This document shows, one piece after another, positions 7,805 to 16,670 of a DNA stretch of 64,000 nt. The notes under the pieces were generated by a model. It searched no databases. It saw nothing but the letters and a program-made list of their open reading frames with translations, and had not been told where the DNA came from. The position numbers and the translations under genes were made by a program. Numbering within the stretch: the stretch's first letter is position 1; every line of letters starts with the position of its first letter. Origin of the DNA: an uncultured Oscillospiraceae bacterium (lineage in GTDB: Bacteria; Bacillota; Clostridia; Oscillospirales; Oscillospiraceae); NCBI GenBank assembly GCA_947629915.1, contig CANRFN010000003.1, positions 55,108 through 119,107 of the forward strand. Direction: 5' to 3'.

Positions 7805-9229
7805 TTAGTCTTTTCCGTTCCAGCAGTACGTGCAGATCTTGTCCCGGTCCAGGCCGATGGACTCCAGCAGGCCGTCCAGGGACTGATAGCCCAGGGAGTC
7901 GAAGCCGAGGGTCTCCCGGATCCGCTTGAGCAGGCACTGTCCCCGCTGGGTGTGGCTGTCTGCGTACTCCTCCAGGTGGGTCTGGCCCTGCTCGCCCTCC
8001 AGCTCGGCCACGGTGCGCCGGGCGATGAGCTCCATGGCGGAATTGCTGCGGGAGAAGTTTAAAAAGCGGCAGCCGTACATGATGGGCGGGCAGGCGGAGC
8101 GCATGTGGACCTCTTTGGCGCCGCTGGCGTAGAGGAATTCCACGGTCTCCCGCAGCTGGGTACCCCGCACGATGGAGTCGTCCACAAAGAGCAGCTTTTT
8201 CCCCTCGATGAGCTCAGGCACGGGGATCTGCTTCATCTTGGCCACCTGGTTGCGGATGTTCTGGTCCGCCGGCATAAAGGACCGGGGCCAGGTGGGGGTG
8301 TACTTTACAAACGGCCGGGCAAAGGGCATCCCGCTCTCGTTGGAGTAGCCGATGGCGTGGGGGAGTCCGGAGTCCGGCACCCCTGCCACGTAGTCCACCG
8401 CGGGGAGGATGCCCTGCTTCCGCTCGTCCCGGGCCATGATGGCGCCGTTGCGGTAGCGCATCATCTCCACGTTTACCCCCTCATAGCGGGAGTTGGGATA
8501 GCCGTAGTAGGTCCAGAGGAAGGCGCAGATGCGCATCTTGTCTCCGGGCGGGGAGAGGGACTCCCAGCCGTCCGCATTGATCTTTACGATCTCCCGGGGG
8601 CCCAGCTCATACGCGTCCTGATAGCCCAGCTTCTGATAGGCAAAGGACTCAAAGGAGACGCAGCAGCCCTCATCGCTCCTGCCGATGAGCACGGGAAGCC
8701 GGCCCACCTTGTCTCTGGCGGCGATGATCTCTCCCGCCTCCGTGAGGATCAGCAGGGTGAGGGAGCCGTCCACCATCTCCTGGGCCTTTCGGATGCCGTC
8801 CACCAGGGTCTCTCCCTGGTTGATGATGGCGGACACCAGCTCGGTGGCGTTCACCTTGCCGGAGCTCATGGCCATAAAGTGGTTGCCGCCCATGGAGAAG
8901 TGGCGGTCCACCAGGTCGTCTATGTTGTTTACAATGCCCACCGTGGTGATGGCATATACCCCCAGGTGGGAGCGCACCAGCAGCGGCTGGGGGTCCGTGT
9001 CGCTGATGCAGCCGATGCCGGCACAGCCCCGGAAGTCCGCCAGATCCTTCTCGAACTTGGTGCGGAAGGGGGTGTTTTCAATGGAGTGGATCTGCCGCTG
9101 GAAGCCGGTGGCCCTGTCGTGCAGGACCATGCCGCCCCGGCGGGTCCCCAGATGGGAGTGGTAGTCTACGCCGAAGAAGATGTCTAAGGTGACATCTCTC
9201 CGGGAGACGGCGCCGAAGAATCCGCCCAT
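7805..9229 (-). CDS. purF: PurF-type amidophosphoribosyltransferase without the N-terminal catalytic cysteine
   Basis: PurF makes phosphoribosylamine from PRPP and ammonia released from glutamine. The phosphoribosyltransferase half is intact: PRPP loop LLFVDDSIVRGTQ, YVAGVPDSGLPHAIGY and IRNQVAKMKQIPV. The glutaminase half is altered. The family starts with Cys in CGVFGI, whereas this protein begins MGGFFGAV with Gly in place of the Cys, and the usual RYST glutamine-site segment is not recognisable (GIGCISDTDPQP instead). There is no alternative upstream start. It may use free ammonia, or a partner glutaminase; that is inference. AAGGAG precedes the ATG. Confidence 0.9.
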   Translation of the reverse strand: MGGFFGAVSRRDVTLDIFFGVDYHSHLGTRRGGMVLHDRATGFQRQIHSIENTPFRTKFEKDLADFRGCAGIGCISDTDPQPLLVRSHLGVYAITTVGIVNNIDDLVDRHFSMGGNHFMAMSSGKVNATELVSAIINQGETLVDGIRKAQEMVDGSLTLLILTEAGEIIAARDKVGRLPVLIGRSDEGCCVSFESFAYQKLGYQDAYELGPREIVKINADGWESLSPPGDKMRICAFLWTYYGYPNSRYEGVNVEMMRYRNGAIMARDERKQGILPAVDYVAGVPDSGLPHAIGYSNESGMPFARPFVKYTPTWPRSFMPADQNIRNQVAKMKQIPVPELIEGKKLLFVDDSIVRGTQLRETVEFLYASGAKEVHMRSACPPIMYGCRFLNFSRSNSAMELIARRTVAELEGEQGQTHLEEYADSHTQRGQCLLKRIRETLGFDSLGYQSLDGLLESIGLDRDKICTYCWNGKD

Positions 9230-9238
9230 GGCTGCTCC

Positions 9239-9949
9239 TTATTGGCCCATCAGGCGGCGGCGCATCTCCTGATACGCGTCCTCCACGTTGCCCAGGTCCC
9301 GGCGGAAGCGGTCCTTGTCCAGCTTCTCCCGGGTCTTGGCGTCCCAGAACCGGCAGGTATCCGGGCTGATCTCATCGGCCAGCACGATGGTGCCGTCTGC
9401 CAGTCTCCCGAACTCCAGCTTGAAGTCCACCAGCAGCACGCCGCAGGCCAGAAGCTCTGCCTTCAGGAATTGGTTCACCTGGAAGGCGTACTCCTTGATC
9501 TGCCGGATCTCCTCCCAGGTGGCCAGATGCAGGGCCACGGCGTGATAGCTGTTGATCAGGGGGTCGTGGAGGTCATCGTTCTTGTACGAGAACTCGATGG
9601 TGGGCTCGTCAAAGGGGATGCCCTCTTCCACGCCGTACCGCTTGGAGAAGGAGCCGGCGGAGATGTTTCGGATGATCACTTCCAGGGGGACGATGGAGAC
9701 CTTCTTCACCACGGTCTCCCGCTCGTTCAGCTCCTCCACATAGTGGGTGGGAACGCCGGCGCCCTCCAGTTTCCGCATCAGGAAGTTGGACATCTGGTTG
9801 TTGATGGCGCCCTTGCCGCTGATGGTGCCCTTCTTCAGGCCGTCAAAGGCGGTGGCATCGTCCTTGTAGGACACGATGACAAGATTGGGATCCTCGGTGG
9901 CATAGACCTTCTTGGCCTTGCCCTCATAGATCTGCTGCAATTTTTCCAT
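9239..9949 (-). CDS. purC: SAICAR synthetase
   Basis: PurC condenses CAIR with aspartate using ATP. The 236-residue protein has the short bacterial form: [13 protein letters not shown] at the start, [37 protein letters not shown], and [14 protein letters not shown] with the catalytic [12 protein letters not shown]. Between purE and purF in the operon. Confidence 0.97.
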   Translation of the reverse strand: MEKLQQIYEGKAKKVYATEDPNLVIVSYKDDATAFDGLKKGTISGKGAINNQMSNFLMRKLEGAGVPTHYVEELNERETVVKKVSIVPLEVIIRNISAGSFSKRYGVEEGIPFDEPTIEFSYKNDDLHDPLINSYHAVALHLATWEEIRQIKEYAFQVNQFLKAELLACGVLLVDFKLEFGRLADGTIVLADEISPDTCRFWDAKTREKLDKDRFRRDLGNVEDAYQEMRRRLMGQ

Positions 9950-9969
9950 GATGAAAACTTCCTCTCTAG

Positions 9970-10473
9970 TCAGGAGAATGATGCGGCCAGCTCTGCCTGC
10001 AGGGCGGCCTCTTTCTGGGCGATCTGCTCTGCCATCTGGGTGCGGGCGGCGTCCAGCTTTTCGGCCAGGGCATCGTCCGAGACGGCGAGGATCTGGGCGG
10101 CCAGCACGGCGGCATTTTTGGCCCCGTTGATGGCCACGGTGGCCACGGGAATCCCGGAGGGCATCTGCACCGTGCTGAGAAGGGCATCCAGGCCGTCCGC
10201 GGCCCCGCCCCTCATGGGAATGCCGATCACCGGCAGGGTGGTGTTGGCGGCGATGGCGCCGGCCAGGTGGGCCGCCATGCCGGCGGCACAGATCAGCACG
10301 CCGAATCCAGCGGCCCGGGCACTGCGGGCAAAATCGGCTGCCTCTGCCGGCGTGCGGTGGGCACTGAGAATGTGGGCCTCAAAGGGGATGCCCAGCGCCT
10401 GCAGCTGCGTGCAAGTGCCCTTCACCACAGGCCAGTCCGAGTCTGAGCCCATGATGACTGCCACTTTTTTCAT
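9970..10473 (-). CDS. purE: N5-carboxyaminoimidazole ribonucleotide mutase
   Basis: Class I PurE moves the carboxyl group of N5-CAIR to give CAIR. The 167-residue protein has [18 protein letters not shown], the catalytic His in [10 protein letters not shown], the [11 protein letters not shown] loop and the [12 protein letters not shown] segment. It is the first gene of the operon, with GAGGAGGT upstream, and lies directly after the leader terminator, so its transcription depends on read-through. No purK was seen in the window. Confidence 0.96.
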   Translation of the reverse strand: MKKVAVIMGSDSDWPVVKGTCTQLQALGIPFEAHILSAHRTPAEAADFARSARAAGFGVLICAAGMAAHLAGAIAANTTLPVIGIPMRGGAADGLDALLSTVQMPSGIPVATVAINGAKNAAVLAAQILAVSDDALAEKLDAARTQMAEQIAQKEAALQAELAASFS

Positions 10474-10497
10474 CTTGAAAATACCTCCTCGGGGAAC

Positions 10498-10539
10498 AAA
10501 AAAATACAGGCTGGCCGTACAGGAAATGCGGTCAGCCTG
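10498..10539 (-). terminator. Attenuator terminator ahead of purE
   Basis: Stem CAGGCTG-A-CCG with CGG-C-CAGCCTG, followed on the minus strand by TATTTTTTT. It stands between the operon promoter and purE, so it must be overcome for expression. Its 5-prime arm abuts the 3-prime strand of the leader outer stem. Confidence 0.85.
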
Positions 10540-10639
10540 CGGGGCTTAGGGGCAAAAAGGCGCAGAAATGCCCCTGGGAAATCTGTTTCGCACCAGAACC
10601 CTTTCAGACATAGCTACACCCCGCCTCTTGGTTTGCGGG
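10498..10639 (-). ncRNA. Structured leader RNA with attenuator upstream of purE (class not recognised)
   Basis: About 140 nt between the promoter and purE. An outer stem (GGCGGGG near 10619-10625 with CCCCGC near 10539-10544) can enclose a TCTG/CAGA hairpin and a GGGGCA/TGCCCC hairpin (10549-10574), followed at once by an intrinsic terminator. This layout is that of a transcription-attenuating riboswitch. I compared it by eye with purine, ZTP, PRPP/ykkC, THF and glycine classes and found no convincing match. A purine or PRPP ligand is inference from the operon. Confidence 0.55.
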
Positions 10640-10642
10640 CAC

Positions 10643-10671
10643 ATTCTATCGAATGCGCACTGGTAAATCAA
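10643..10671 (-). promoter_or_regulatory. Promoter of the purine operon
   Basis: TTGATT and TAGAAT with 17 bp between on the minus strand, about 170 bp upstream of purE. No PurR-type box was recognised. Confidence 0.65.
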
Positions 10672-10732
10672 GAGGGGATTGTAAATTCATATGCTTGCAC
10701 AATCTGCCCCGAAAATCCCGGGGATACCGTGG

Positions 10733-10753
10733 CAAAAACGGCGGGAAACCGTC
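10733..10753 (-). terminator. Weak terminator after the glycosyltransferase gene
   Basis: Short stem ACGG/CCGT with TTTTT following on the minus strand, just after the stop at 10760. Confidence 0.45.
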
Positions 10754-10759
10754 TGTTTT

Positions 10760-11842
10760 TCAAAGGAATCCGGTGTTTTGAAAGATGGCAAAAATCTGAT
10801 CTGCCCGGCTGTTCCAGGAGGCCAGGCGGGCGTACTCCCGCCGGAGGGCCGCCTTGGAGGGGCGCTCGTTCATGGCGGTCTCCAACCAGACCGGAAAGCC
10901 CTCGATATCATAGGCGGTGTACAGCACATCGGCATAGGGGAGATCCCCGGCTTTCGGGTCCGCCATCAGCACAATGGGCTTGCCGGAGGCCATGTACTCA
11001 TACACCCGGATGGGGAGCACATCGGAGCCCCGGCGGTCCTTCCGGCGCAGGTCAAAGAGGACATCGCAGGCGGTGAGGTACTCCGGCACGTCCAGGGGGT
11101 TCACCTGGCCCAGAAGGTGGATGTTGGCCAGCCGCTGCACCTGCTGACGCACCTCCACCGTATAGCGGCCGATGAGGGCAAAGTGCCAGTCCGGGTGGAC
11201 CTTGGCGGCGTAGAGGAGCGGCTCCAACCGGGTCTGCCTGTTCAGATCCCCCACCCGGCCGATGAGGGGGCGGACCTGCAGCGCCTGCAGGGCGGCCGCC
11301 GGGGCAGTCCTCCGGGTGAAGGCCTGGGGGTTGCCCCCGTTGGGCAGCAGGGCGATGTTGCCGTTGCAGGGGGAGAGCCGGCGGATGAGCCCCCGGGAGG
11401 CGGCAAACACCACATCGGCGGAGCGGGTGAGCTCGCTCTCCTGGTCCAGCCACTCCTCCCCCCAGAAGCGGTAGCAGTCATAGACCACGCCGGAGACGGG
11501 GAGCTCCGGCAGCAATACCGCCTGGGACGGGGCGGTACACCAGAGGATGGGGCTGTCCAGGTGCATGCGCTCCATCTCTTTCAGGAGAAACGCCGCATTG
11601 CGGTCCAGCCGCCGCTCGCTGATGAGGGTGACGTCCCCGGGGCCCGGCATGGCGCAGGGCAGGGTACACACGGTGATATTGGACCGCACCCGGCGGTGGG
11701 ACTCCCGGGGGGCATCCTTTCGGGCGGGCTCCACAAACAGCACCTGGCAGTCCGGCAGGCGGGTCAGCAGCTGCTGGGTGCGGCTGGGCCGGTCCTGCCA
11801 CGGGGTGTGGGAGAGACACAGTATCTTCGTCATAGGGCTCAC
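10760..11842 (-). CDS. Glycosyltransferase, GT4-like
   Basis: A 360-residue cytoplasmic glycosyltransferase of GT-B type. Visible features are the N-terminal KILCLSHTPWQDRPSR, the mid-protein ALLPNGGNPQAF hinge, IGRVGDL, and the donor-binding EYMASGKPIVLM near residue 290. It resembles glycosyltransferases of cell-wall glycopolymer loci. The GTG start overlaps the stop of the upstream glycosyltransferase/CsaB gene (GTGA), so the two are coupled; ATG at 11833 is an alternative start. Sugar donor and acceptor cannot be told from sequence. Confidence 0.8.
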   Translation of the reverse strand: MSPMTKILCLSHTPWQDRPSRTQQLLTRLPDCQVLFVEPARKDAPRESHRRVRSNITVCTLPCAMPGPGDVTLISERRLDRNAAFLLKEMERMHLDSPILWCTAPSQAVLLPELPVSGVVYDCYRFWGEEWLDQESELTRSADVVFAASRGLIRRLSPCNGNIALLPNGGNPQAFTRRTAPAAALQALQVRPLIGRVGDLNRQTRLEPLLYAAKVHPDWHFALIGRYTVEVRQQVQRLANIHLLGQVNPLDVPEYLTACDVLFDLRRKDRRGSDVLPIRVYEYMASGKPIVLMADPKAGDLPYADVLYTAYDIEGFPVWLETAMNERPSKAALRREYARLASWNSRADQIFAIFQNTGFL

Positions 11843-14076
11843 GGCTCCTCCAGCAGCTTGCGGGCGCAGTCCCGGTTGATGCGCTCCAGTTCCATCAGGC
11901 GGGCGGTGCGGGCCTCCAGGCCGGCCCGGTCCTGTCTGCGGGCGGCCGCCTGGTCCAGAAGCTGGATGAGTCGGTCTGCGGTTACCTCCTCCAGCGGTAT
12001 GTAGAGGTCCTGCTCCGCGGCGTCCAGAAAGGCGCTCACCTTGGGGTCATAGACCACGCCCACCAGGGGCACCCCCTGGCCGGCGGAGAAGATCAGGGCG
12101 TGGAGCCGCATGGAGATCACCACGTCCATCCGGCGGAAGAGGGCGATGGTGTAATCTGTGGGGATGGCGGTGTTCACCACCACCACTGGAATGTCATGGG
12201 TCTTTTTCATCACCTGCTGGGACACCTTCAGGTCCAGCCGGGTCTCGATGGGGATGAACACGGGGATGAGATTGTACTTCTGGTACGCGTACTCCGCCAC
12301 GGCGGCAAAGGCCTCCAGCTTTTGGTCCACCCCGTCCCAGGGCCGCACGGTGATGCCCAGATAGCGCTCTCCCAGGGAGGGGTGCAGCCCCAGATCCTCC
12401 AGGATGCTCTCCGCCGCCTCGGGGGTGGCGGGCGTCAGTGTCACTGCCGGGTCTGCGGAGAGGTGCATCTCCGGCTCCGTGACGCCCATCTGCCTCAGCT
12501 CCGCCATGGACTGGCTGTCCCGCAGGGTGATGAGAGAGACGCAGTCGTTGATCACCCTGGCCGCCATCTTCCGGCCGCCCTTGGAGTTCACCGGCCCGAT
12601 GCCGCAGCCGTACATCAGCACCTTGCAGCCGAACTGGCGGCCGGCTCTCAAGGTGAGCAGGTAGAAGGCCAGACTTCTCCGGGAGGTGACGTCCTGGATC
12701 AGAGAGCCGCCGCCGTTGAGGTAGACCTTGCTGCGACGCATCTTGCTGCAGAAGCCGGGGATATTAAAGGTGTACACGGTGCCCACCCGGTACATGAGCC
12801 GGGTCTCCCGTGGCTTTTTTGTCATGACCCACAGGGGCATGTCCGGGTCGATGGAGCGCATCTCGGCGATGATGGCCCGCAGCACCGCCTCATCTCCCAG
12901 GTTCTCCTGGCCGTACGCGCCGCAGATCACCGCGCCGTCTCTCCGGCTGTGCTCCCGCCGGTGGCGGTTCAGCACGGACTGATAGATGTCCAGCTGCGTC
13001 TGGATGGTGGCCTCAATGGAGAACTTCTGGCAGACTTTTTCGTGGAGGTTTTCGCCCATGCGATGGCGGAGCTCATCGTCTGCGGTGAGCTGGGCCAGAA
13101 AGCGGCCCAGGGCCTTGTAGTCCTTGGGCTCAAAGAGGTAGCCGTTCACCCCGTGCTCGATGAGGTCTGGCACGCCGCCCACCCGGGTGGCCACCGCCGG
13201 CAGGCAGAACCGGGAGGCCTCGGTGAGGGCGTAGGGGAAGGTCTCGGAGAGGGAGGTGAGGGTGTTGATGTCCAGGGCGTTGTAGAAGCTGTCCGTGTCC
13301 GTGAGCCAGCCCGCAAAGCAGACGGCGTCCGATATCCCCAGGTCTGCCGCCAGCTGTTTCAGCATCTGCTCGTCCGCGCCGTCTCCGGCCAGAATCAGGT
13401 GCAGCCGGGGCTGGACGGCGTGGGCCTCGGCAAAGCCCCGCAGCAGGGTGCCCATATCCTTCACCGGGTTCAGCCGGGCGGCGATGCCGGCGATCACCGC
13501 GTCCTCCGGCCAGTGCAGGCCCAGGCTCTGCAGAAATGCCTGACGGCTGAGCCTGGGGGTGTGGTCTTCGTGGGTGTCGATGCCGTTGTAGATGGAGAAC
13601 ATCTGCTGGGGGTCCAGGCCCCGCTGAATCATCAGATCCCCCATGGTGCGGGAGACGCCGATGCGGTAGCGGATCTTCCGGAGCGCCCAGCGATTCAGGG
13701 TGCCGAACACCAGCCCCGCCAGGGGGCGGCCCATGTAGTCCAGCCTGGGGTCGCTGTGGATGGTGGTCACCACAGGCAGGCCGGTCCGCCGCTTCATCAG
13801 AGCCCCCATCAGGTTGCCCCGGGAGCCGTGGCAGTGGATGAGGTCGTAGCCCCCCGCCTGGATGCGCTCCTGGAGAATGCGCAGCACGGCAAAGATGTTC
13901 TTATCGGTGAGCACCTCGGTGGGAATGCCCATCTCCCGGGCGTCCCGGGTGAAGTCGCTCTCCATAAAGCAGATCATGTCTGTCTGAATATGCCGATTGA
14001 GACCGGCTAACAGCGTGAGCACATGGGTTTTGGCGCCCCCGGTGTCTCCGCCGCTGATCAATACCAATACTTTCAT
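11839..14076 (-). CDS. csaB: Glycosyltransferase GT4 fused to CsaB-type polysaccharide pyruvyl transferase
   Basis: A 745-residue fusion. Residues about 1-380 form a GT4 glycosyltransferase (VLVLISGGDTGGAKTH, DLIHCHGSRGNLMGAL, NGID, and SETFPYALTEASRFCLPAVAT). Residues about 385-745 form a CsaB-type pyruvyl transferase (VICGAYGQENLGDEAVL, NGGGSLIQD, DPAVTL and ISMRLHALIFSAGQGVPLVG). CsaB adds ketal pyruvate to secondary cell-wall polymers, which anchors SLH-domain proteins, so the fusion may build and pyruvylate the same polymer. I chose ATG 5 nt after GGAGG rather than the TTG that lies before it. Fusions of this kind occur in clostridia. Confidence 0.9.
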   Translation of the reverse strand: MKVLVLISGGDTGGAKTHVLTLLAGLNRHIQTDMICFMESDFTRDAREMGIPTEVLTDKNIFAVLRILQERIQAGGYDLIHCHGSRGNLMGALMKRRTGLPVVTTIHSDPRLDYMGRPLAGLVFGTLNRWALRKIRYRIGVSRTMGDLMIQRGLDPQQMFSIYNGIDTHEDHTPRLSRQAFLQSLGLHWPEDAVIAGIAARLNPVKDMGTLLRGFAEAHAVQPRLHLILAGDGADEQMLKQLAADLGISDAVCFAGWLTDTDSFYNALDINTLTSLSETFPYALTEASRFCLPAVATRVGGVPDLIEHGVNGYLFEPKDYKALGRFLAQLTADDELRHRMGENLHEKVCQKFSIEATIQTQLDIYQSVLNRHRREHSRRDGAVICGAYGQENLGDEAVLRAIIAEMRSIDPDMPLWVMTKKPRETRLMYRVGTVYTFNIPGFCSKMRRSKVYLNGGGSLIQDVTSRRSLAFYLLTLRAGRQFGCKVLMYGCGIGPVNSKGGRKMAARVINDCVSLITLRDSQSMAELRQMGVTEPEMHLSADPAVTLTPATPEAAESILEDLGLHPSLGERYLGITVRPWDGVDQKLEAFAAVAEYAYQKYNLIPVFIPIETRLDLKVSQQVMKKTHDIPVVVVNTAIPTDYTIALFRRMDVVISMRLHALIFSAGQGVPLVGVVYDPKVSAFLDAAEQDLYIPLEEVTADRLIQLLDQAAARRQDRAGLEARTARLMELERINRDCARKLLEEP

Positions 14077-14135
14077 GGGTACCTCCAAAATCCCCTTGCC
14101 TTTGCGGGGGAAACGGATTAGAATGAACCAGTGTC

Positions 14136-14164
14136 ATTATACATGGCTTTGCCGATTCGGTCAA
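14136..14164 (-). promoter_or_regulatory. Promoter of the csaB-glycosyltransferase operon
   Basis: TTGACC and TATAAT spaced by 17 bp on the minus strand, about 60 bp upstream of the csaB start. Confidence 0.75.
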
Positions 14165-14180
14165 GGGAAGGGGGGATATT

Positions 14181-14753
14181 ATGCTGGAAATGGTCCAGCA
14201 ATGGGATGAGTCCGTCTTGGTGTGGATCGCAGAGCACCTGCGCAATCCCGTGCTGTCCCTGCCGCTGAACTTCTACACGCAGCTGGGCAACCACGGCATG
14301 CTCTTTATCATTTTTGCGGCCGTCCTGCTGCTCTTCCGCCAGACCAGAAGGGCGGGGGCCAGCGCCGCCACCGGCATGCTGCTGGGACTCTTTGTGACAA
14401 ACCTCACCATCAAGCCCCTGGTCATGCGGCCCAGGCCGTGGCTGGTGATTGAGAACTTCACGGCGCTGGTGGCGGAGCACGATCCCAACTCGTTCCCGTC
14501 CGGGCACTCCTGCTGCGCTTTCGCCTTCGGCATGGCGTTGTACCTCACGCTGCCCCAGAAGTGGGCGAGAGTGACCGCCCTTGTTGCCGCCGTCATCATG
14601 GCCCTGTCCCGGCTCTACGTGGGAGTCCACTACCCCTCAGACGTGATCGCGGGGACGCTCATCGGCATTCTCTGCGGCATGGCCGGCGCCTGGATCGTGA
14701 GGCGGGCAGAGGCCTTCCTCCAAAAGCGCAGAGCGGGCGCCAAAAACCCATAA
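14181..14753 (+). CDS. PAP2-family membrane phosphatase
   Basis: A 190-residue membrane protein with about five or six hydrophobic segments and the three PAP2 motifs: KPLVMRPRP, PSGHS and SRLYVGVHYPSD, holding the catalytic His residues. Homologues include BcrC-type undecaprenyl-pyrophosphate phosphatases and phosphatidylglycerol-phosphate phosphatases. It is divergent from the csaB operon, which fits a role in lipid-carrier recycling, but the substrate is not proved. AAGGGGGG lies 7 nt before the ATG. Confidence 0.88.
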   Translation: MLEMVQQWDESVLVWIAEHLRNPVLSLPLNFYTQLGNHGMLFIIFAAVLLLFRQTRRAGASAATGMLLGLFVTNLTIKPLVMRPRPWLVIENFTALVAEHDPNSFPSGHSCCAFAFGMALYLTLPQKWARVTALVAAVIMALSRLYVGVHYPSDVIAGTLIGILCGMAGAWIVRRAEAFLQKRRAGAKNP

Positions 14754-14754
14754 C

Positions 14755-14788
14755 AAAATCCCCTGGAACCGAGTTCCAGGGGATTTTT
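14755..14788. terminator. Bidirectional terminator
   Basis: Stem TCCCCTGGAAC/GTTCCAGGGGA with a 3-nt loop, flanked by AAAA and TTTTT, between the convergent PAP2 and foldase-like genes. Confidence 0.9.
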
Positions 14789-14803
14789 GATAGGCAGATG
14801 GAA

Positions 14804-16363
14804 TTAGCGGCCGATCTCGTCTGTGCTGCCGACGACCTCGGCGGGCATGTTGCCGGCCAGCTCCTCGATCCAGGTGCTGATCTTTTCGGAGGCCAGGCTG
14901 TTGCGGGCAGTGCCCTTCCAAACCGGCTCATTGGTGCCCTTGTAGTAGAGCACGTTGTAGCCCCAGTACTGGGAGGTACCATCTACATCGCCCTCGTGGC
15001 GGATGGGATCGCTGACGTCCCCCGGCTGACGGCTGGCGTCAAAGAGCCAGTCCAGAACTTCCTGTCCATACAGGGTGCCGGCGGTAGCGGTCTTGGGGAA
15101 GCGCTCGTGGAAGCCGCCCTCGCCGCTGGTGTCCTCGGTGACGCCCTCCGCTGCGGTGATGAACGCGGCTTCGGTCTGTTCGCCGCCCTTGTAGGCGTTG
15201 AAGGCATCGTTGATCTTCTGCTCGGCGGTGGCCCAGGCGGCATCTGTGGGCGCCACGGTCTTGCTGTCCTCGGTGGTGGTCTCGGCCTTCACCAGCAGGT
15301 TGTGGAAGTCCACGGTGGCGGACTCATCCCGCTCACGGCTGTGCAGGACGATGAAATACCAGCAGTCTGTGCCCTCCACCAGGTCGGACCCGCCGGGCTC
15401 CAGGGCCAGCATCTGCTCGGAGAAACCGGAGAAGGCGCTGGTGCCGGTGACGGTCTGATGGTCTGCGCTGTTGCTGGGTTCGTACTCGGTGATCAGGTCC
15501 GCAATGGTCTTGCCCTCGGCATAGGCGTCCCGGATGGCCTCGGCCTTCGTCTGGGCGGCGGCGGCAGCCTCTTCCTGCAGCTGGGCAACGGTCTCCTCGT
15601 CCAGCTCGTTGCCGTCTGCATCGGTGGTCTCCACCGTCTCAGTGTTGACCTGCAGGTAGGAGTACTCGTAGGTATCCAAGCTGTCCTTGTTCTCGGTGTA
15701 GTAGGTCTCCATCTCGTCCTCGGTGATGTTGGTGTAGGCCTCATCGGACTTGGTGCTGTTGTAGTTGCTGGCCAGGACGGCGATCTTGGCCATCTTCTCA
15801 TAGGCGGAGGCGGTCATGAGCTTGCCGTAGCTCTGGCGGAGGTATGCCACATAGCTCAGGCCGGAGGAGGCGGCGGTGGACTTCATGCTCTCAATGCTGT
15901 TGGCCACGGTCTCATCCACGGTGGGGTCCGTGTAGCCGTTGGCCAGGGCATCTTTATAAACACCCATGATCTGGGATGCGCTGGTGACAGCGGAAGACAT
16001 ATAGTAGTCCCGGAAGGTCTGGGTGTCGCTGTACATGTCGGTGTCTGCGGGCAGGGACTCCATGTAGCCCAGCATCACATAGGTGTACATCTGGGACAGG
16101 GTGCTCTGACGGGCGGTGCCGTAGAAGTAGGAGAACTCGGCTGCGGACAGGGTCTCATCGCCGACCTTCAGGGTGGGCATCATTCTCTGGAAGAAGCCGG
16201 AGTTCCAAATCAGCAGGGCTGCCACCAGCACCACAACGATGACGCCGATGATGGTGTACTTGATTGCCTTGCGTCTGTATTCCAGTTCTTCCTTGCTGAC
16301 CTTGGCAGCCTTGGCGGCATTTCCGCCGTCCTGCCGCTGTTTTTTCTCTCTGGAAGCGCTCAT
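14804..16363 (-). CDS. Membrane-anchored SurA/PrsA-like foldase (peptidylprolyl isomerase-like)
   Basis: A 519-residue type II membrane protein: a short basic cytoplasmic tail, one transmembrane segment near residues 36-56 (IKYTIIGVIVVVLVAALLIW) and a large extracytoplasmic part. It begins with a SurA_N-like helical region (KVGDETLSAAEFSYFY, and a helix-rich stretch with many Ala, Tyr and Ser), and has two parvulin-like segments: one around VEGTDCWYFIVLHSRE and a C-terminal one with GGFHERFPK and PGDVSDPIRH. Probably an extracytoplasmic folding factor. I chose ATG at 16363, although GAGAGG lies a long 12 nt upstream; an in-frame ATG lies seven codons earlier. Confidence 0.7.
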   Translation of the reverse strand: MSASREKKQRQDGGNAAKAAKVSKEELEYRRKAIKYTIIGVIVVVLVAALLIWNSGFFQRMMPTLKVGDETLSAAEFSYFYGTARQSTLSQMYTYVMLGYMESLPADTDMYSDTQTFRDYYMSSAVTSASQIMGVYKDALANGYTDPTVDETVANSIESMKSTAASSGLSYVAYLRQSYGKLMTASAYEKMAKIAVLASNYNSTKSDEAYTNITEDEMETYYTENKDSLDTYEYSYLQVNTETVETTDADGNELDEETVAQLQEEAAAAAQTKAEAIRDAYAEGKTIADLITEYEPSNSADHQTVTGTSAFSGFSEQMLALEPGGSDLVEGTDCWYFIVLHSRERDESATVDFHNLLVKAETTTEDSKTVAPTDAAWATAEQKINDAFNAYKGGEQTEAAFITAAEGVTEDTSGEGGFHERFPKTATAGTLYGQEVLDWLFDASRQPGDVSDPIRHEGDVDGTSQYWGYNVLYYKGTNEPVWKGTARNSLASEKISTWIEELAGNMPAEVVGSTDEIGR

Positions 16364-16446
16364 TGGTAGATCAATCCTCTCCATTGTTCGGTTACTATTG
16401 GGACAGGGCAAAACGCACGCAGCGTTCAGCTGTGCGCAATGCACGC

Positions 16447-16475
16447 ATTATAGCACCCCGCCCCCGTCATTGCAA
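16447..16475 (-). promoter_or_regulatory. Promoter of the foldase-like gene
   Basis: TTGCAA and TATAAT with 17 bp between on the minus strand, 84 bp upstream of the chosen start. Confidence 0.8.
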
Positions 16476-16596
16476 GAGAAAATTAAAGGTGTGCAAAAAG
16501 TTCACAATTATGACAGAAACACATAAAAATCCCCGGGTCTGATGGAACATTTTAGACAATCTGCGAAAATGCAGCCGGGGAGAGTGCCGCAGAAAA

Positions 16597-16639
16597 GGGC
16601 TGTCTCACGGCACACGCCGCAAGACAGCCCGCTGTTTTT
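16597..16639. terminator. Terminator hairpin in a 430-bp gene-free stretch
   Basis: Strong stem GGGCTGTCT/AGACAGCCC with an inner ACGGC/GCCG pairing. T-runs follow on both strands (TTTTT 4 nt after the stem on plus, TTTT on minus). It lies between the foldase-like gene and the candidate RNA at 16671-16860. Confidence 0.65.
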
Positions 16640-16670
16640 ATAAACCCCGCCATGGCCGTGCCGCCCTCAT

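Noticed and set aside
10498..10639. Purine, ZTP or PRPP riboswitch by name
   Set aside because: The conserved core sequences of these classes were not found by eye, so only an unclassified leader is reported.
12100..14010. Plus-strand open frame of 636 codons opposite the csaB fusion gene
   Set aside because: His/Gly/Val-rich shadow frame without motifs; the minus strand has full GT4 and CsaB motifs.
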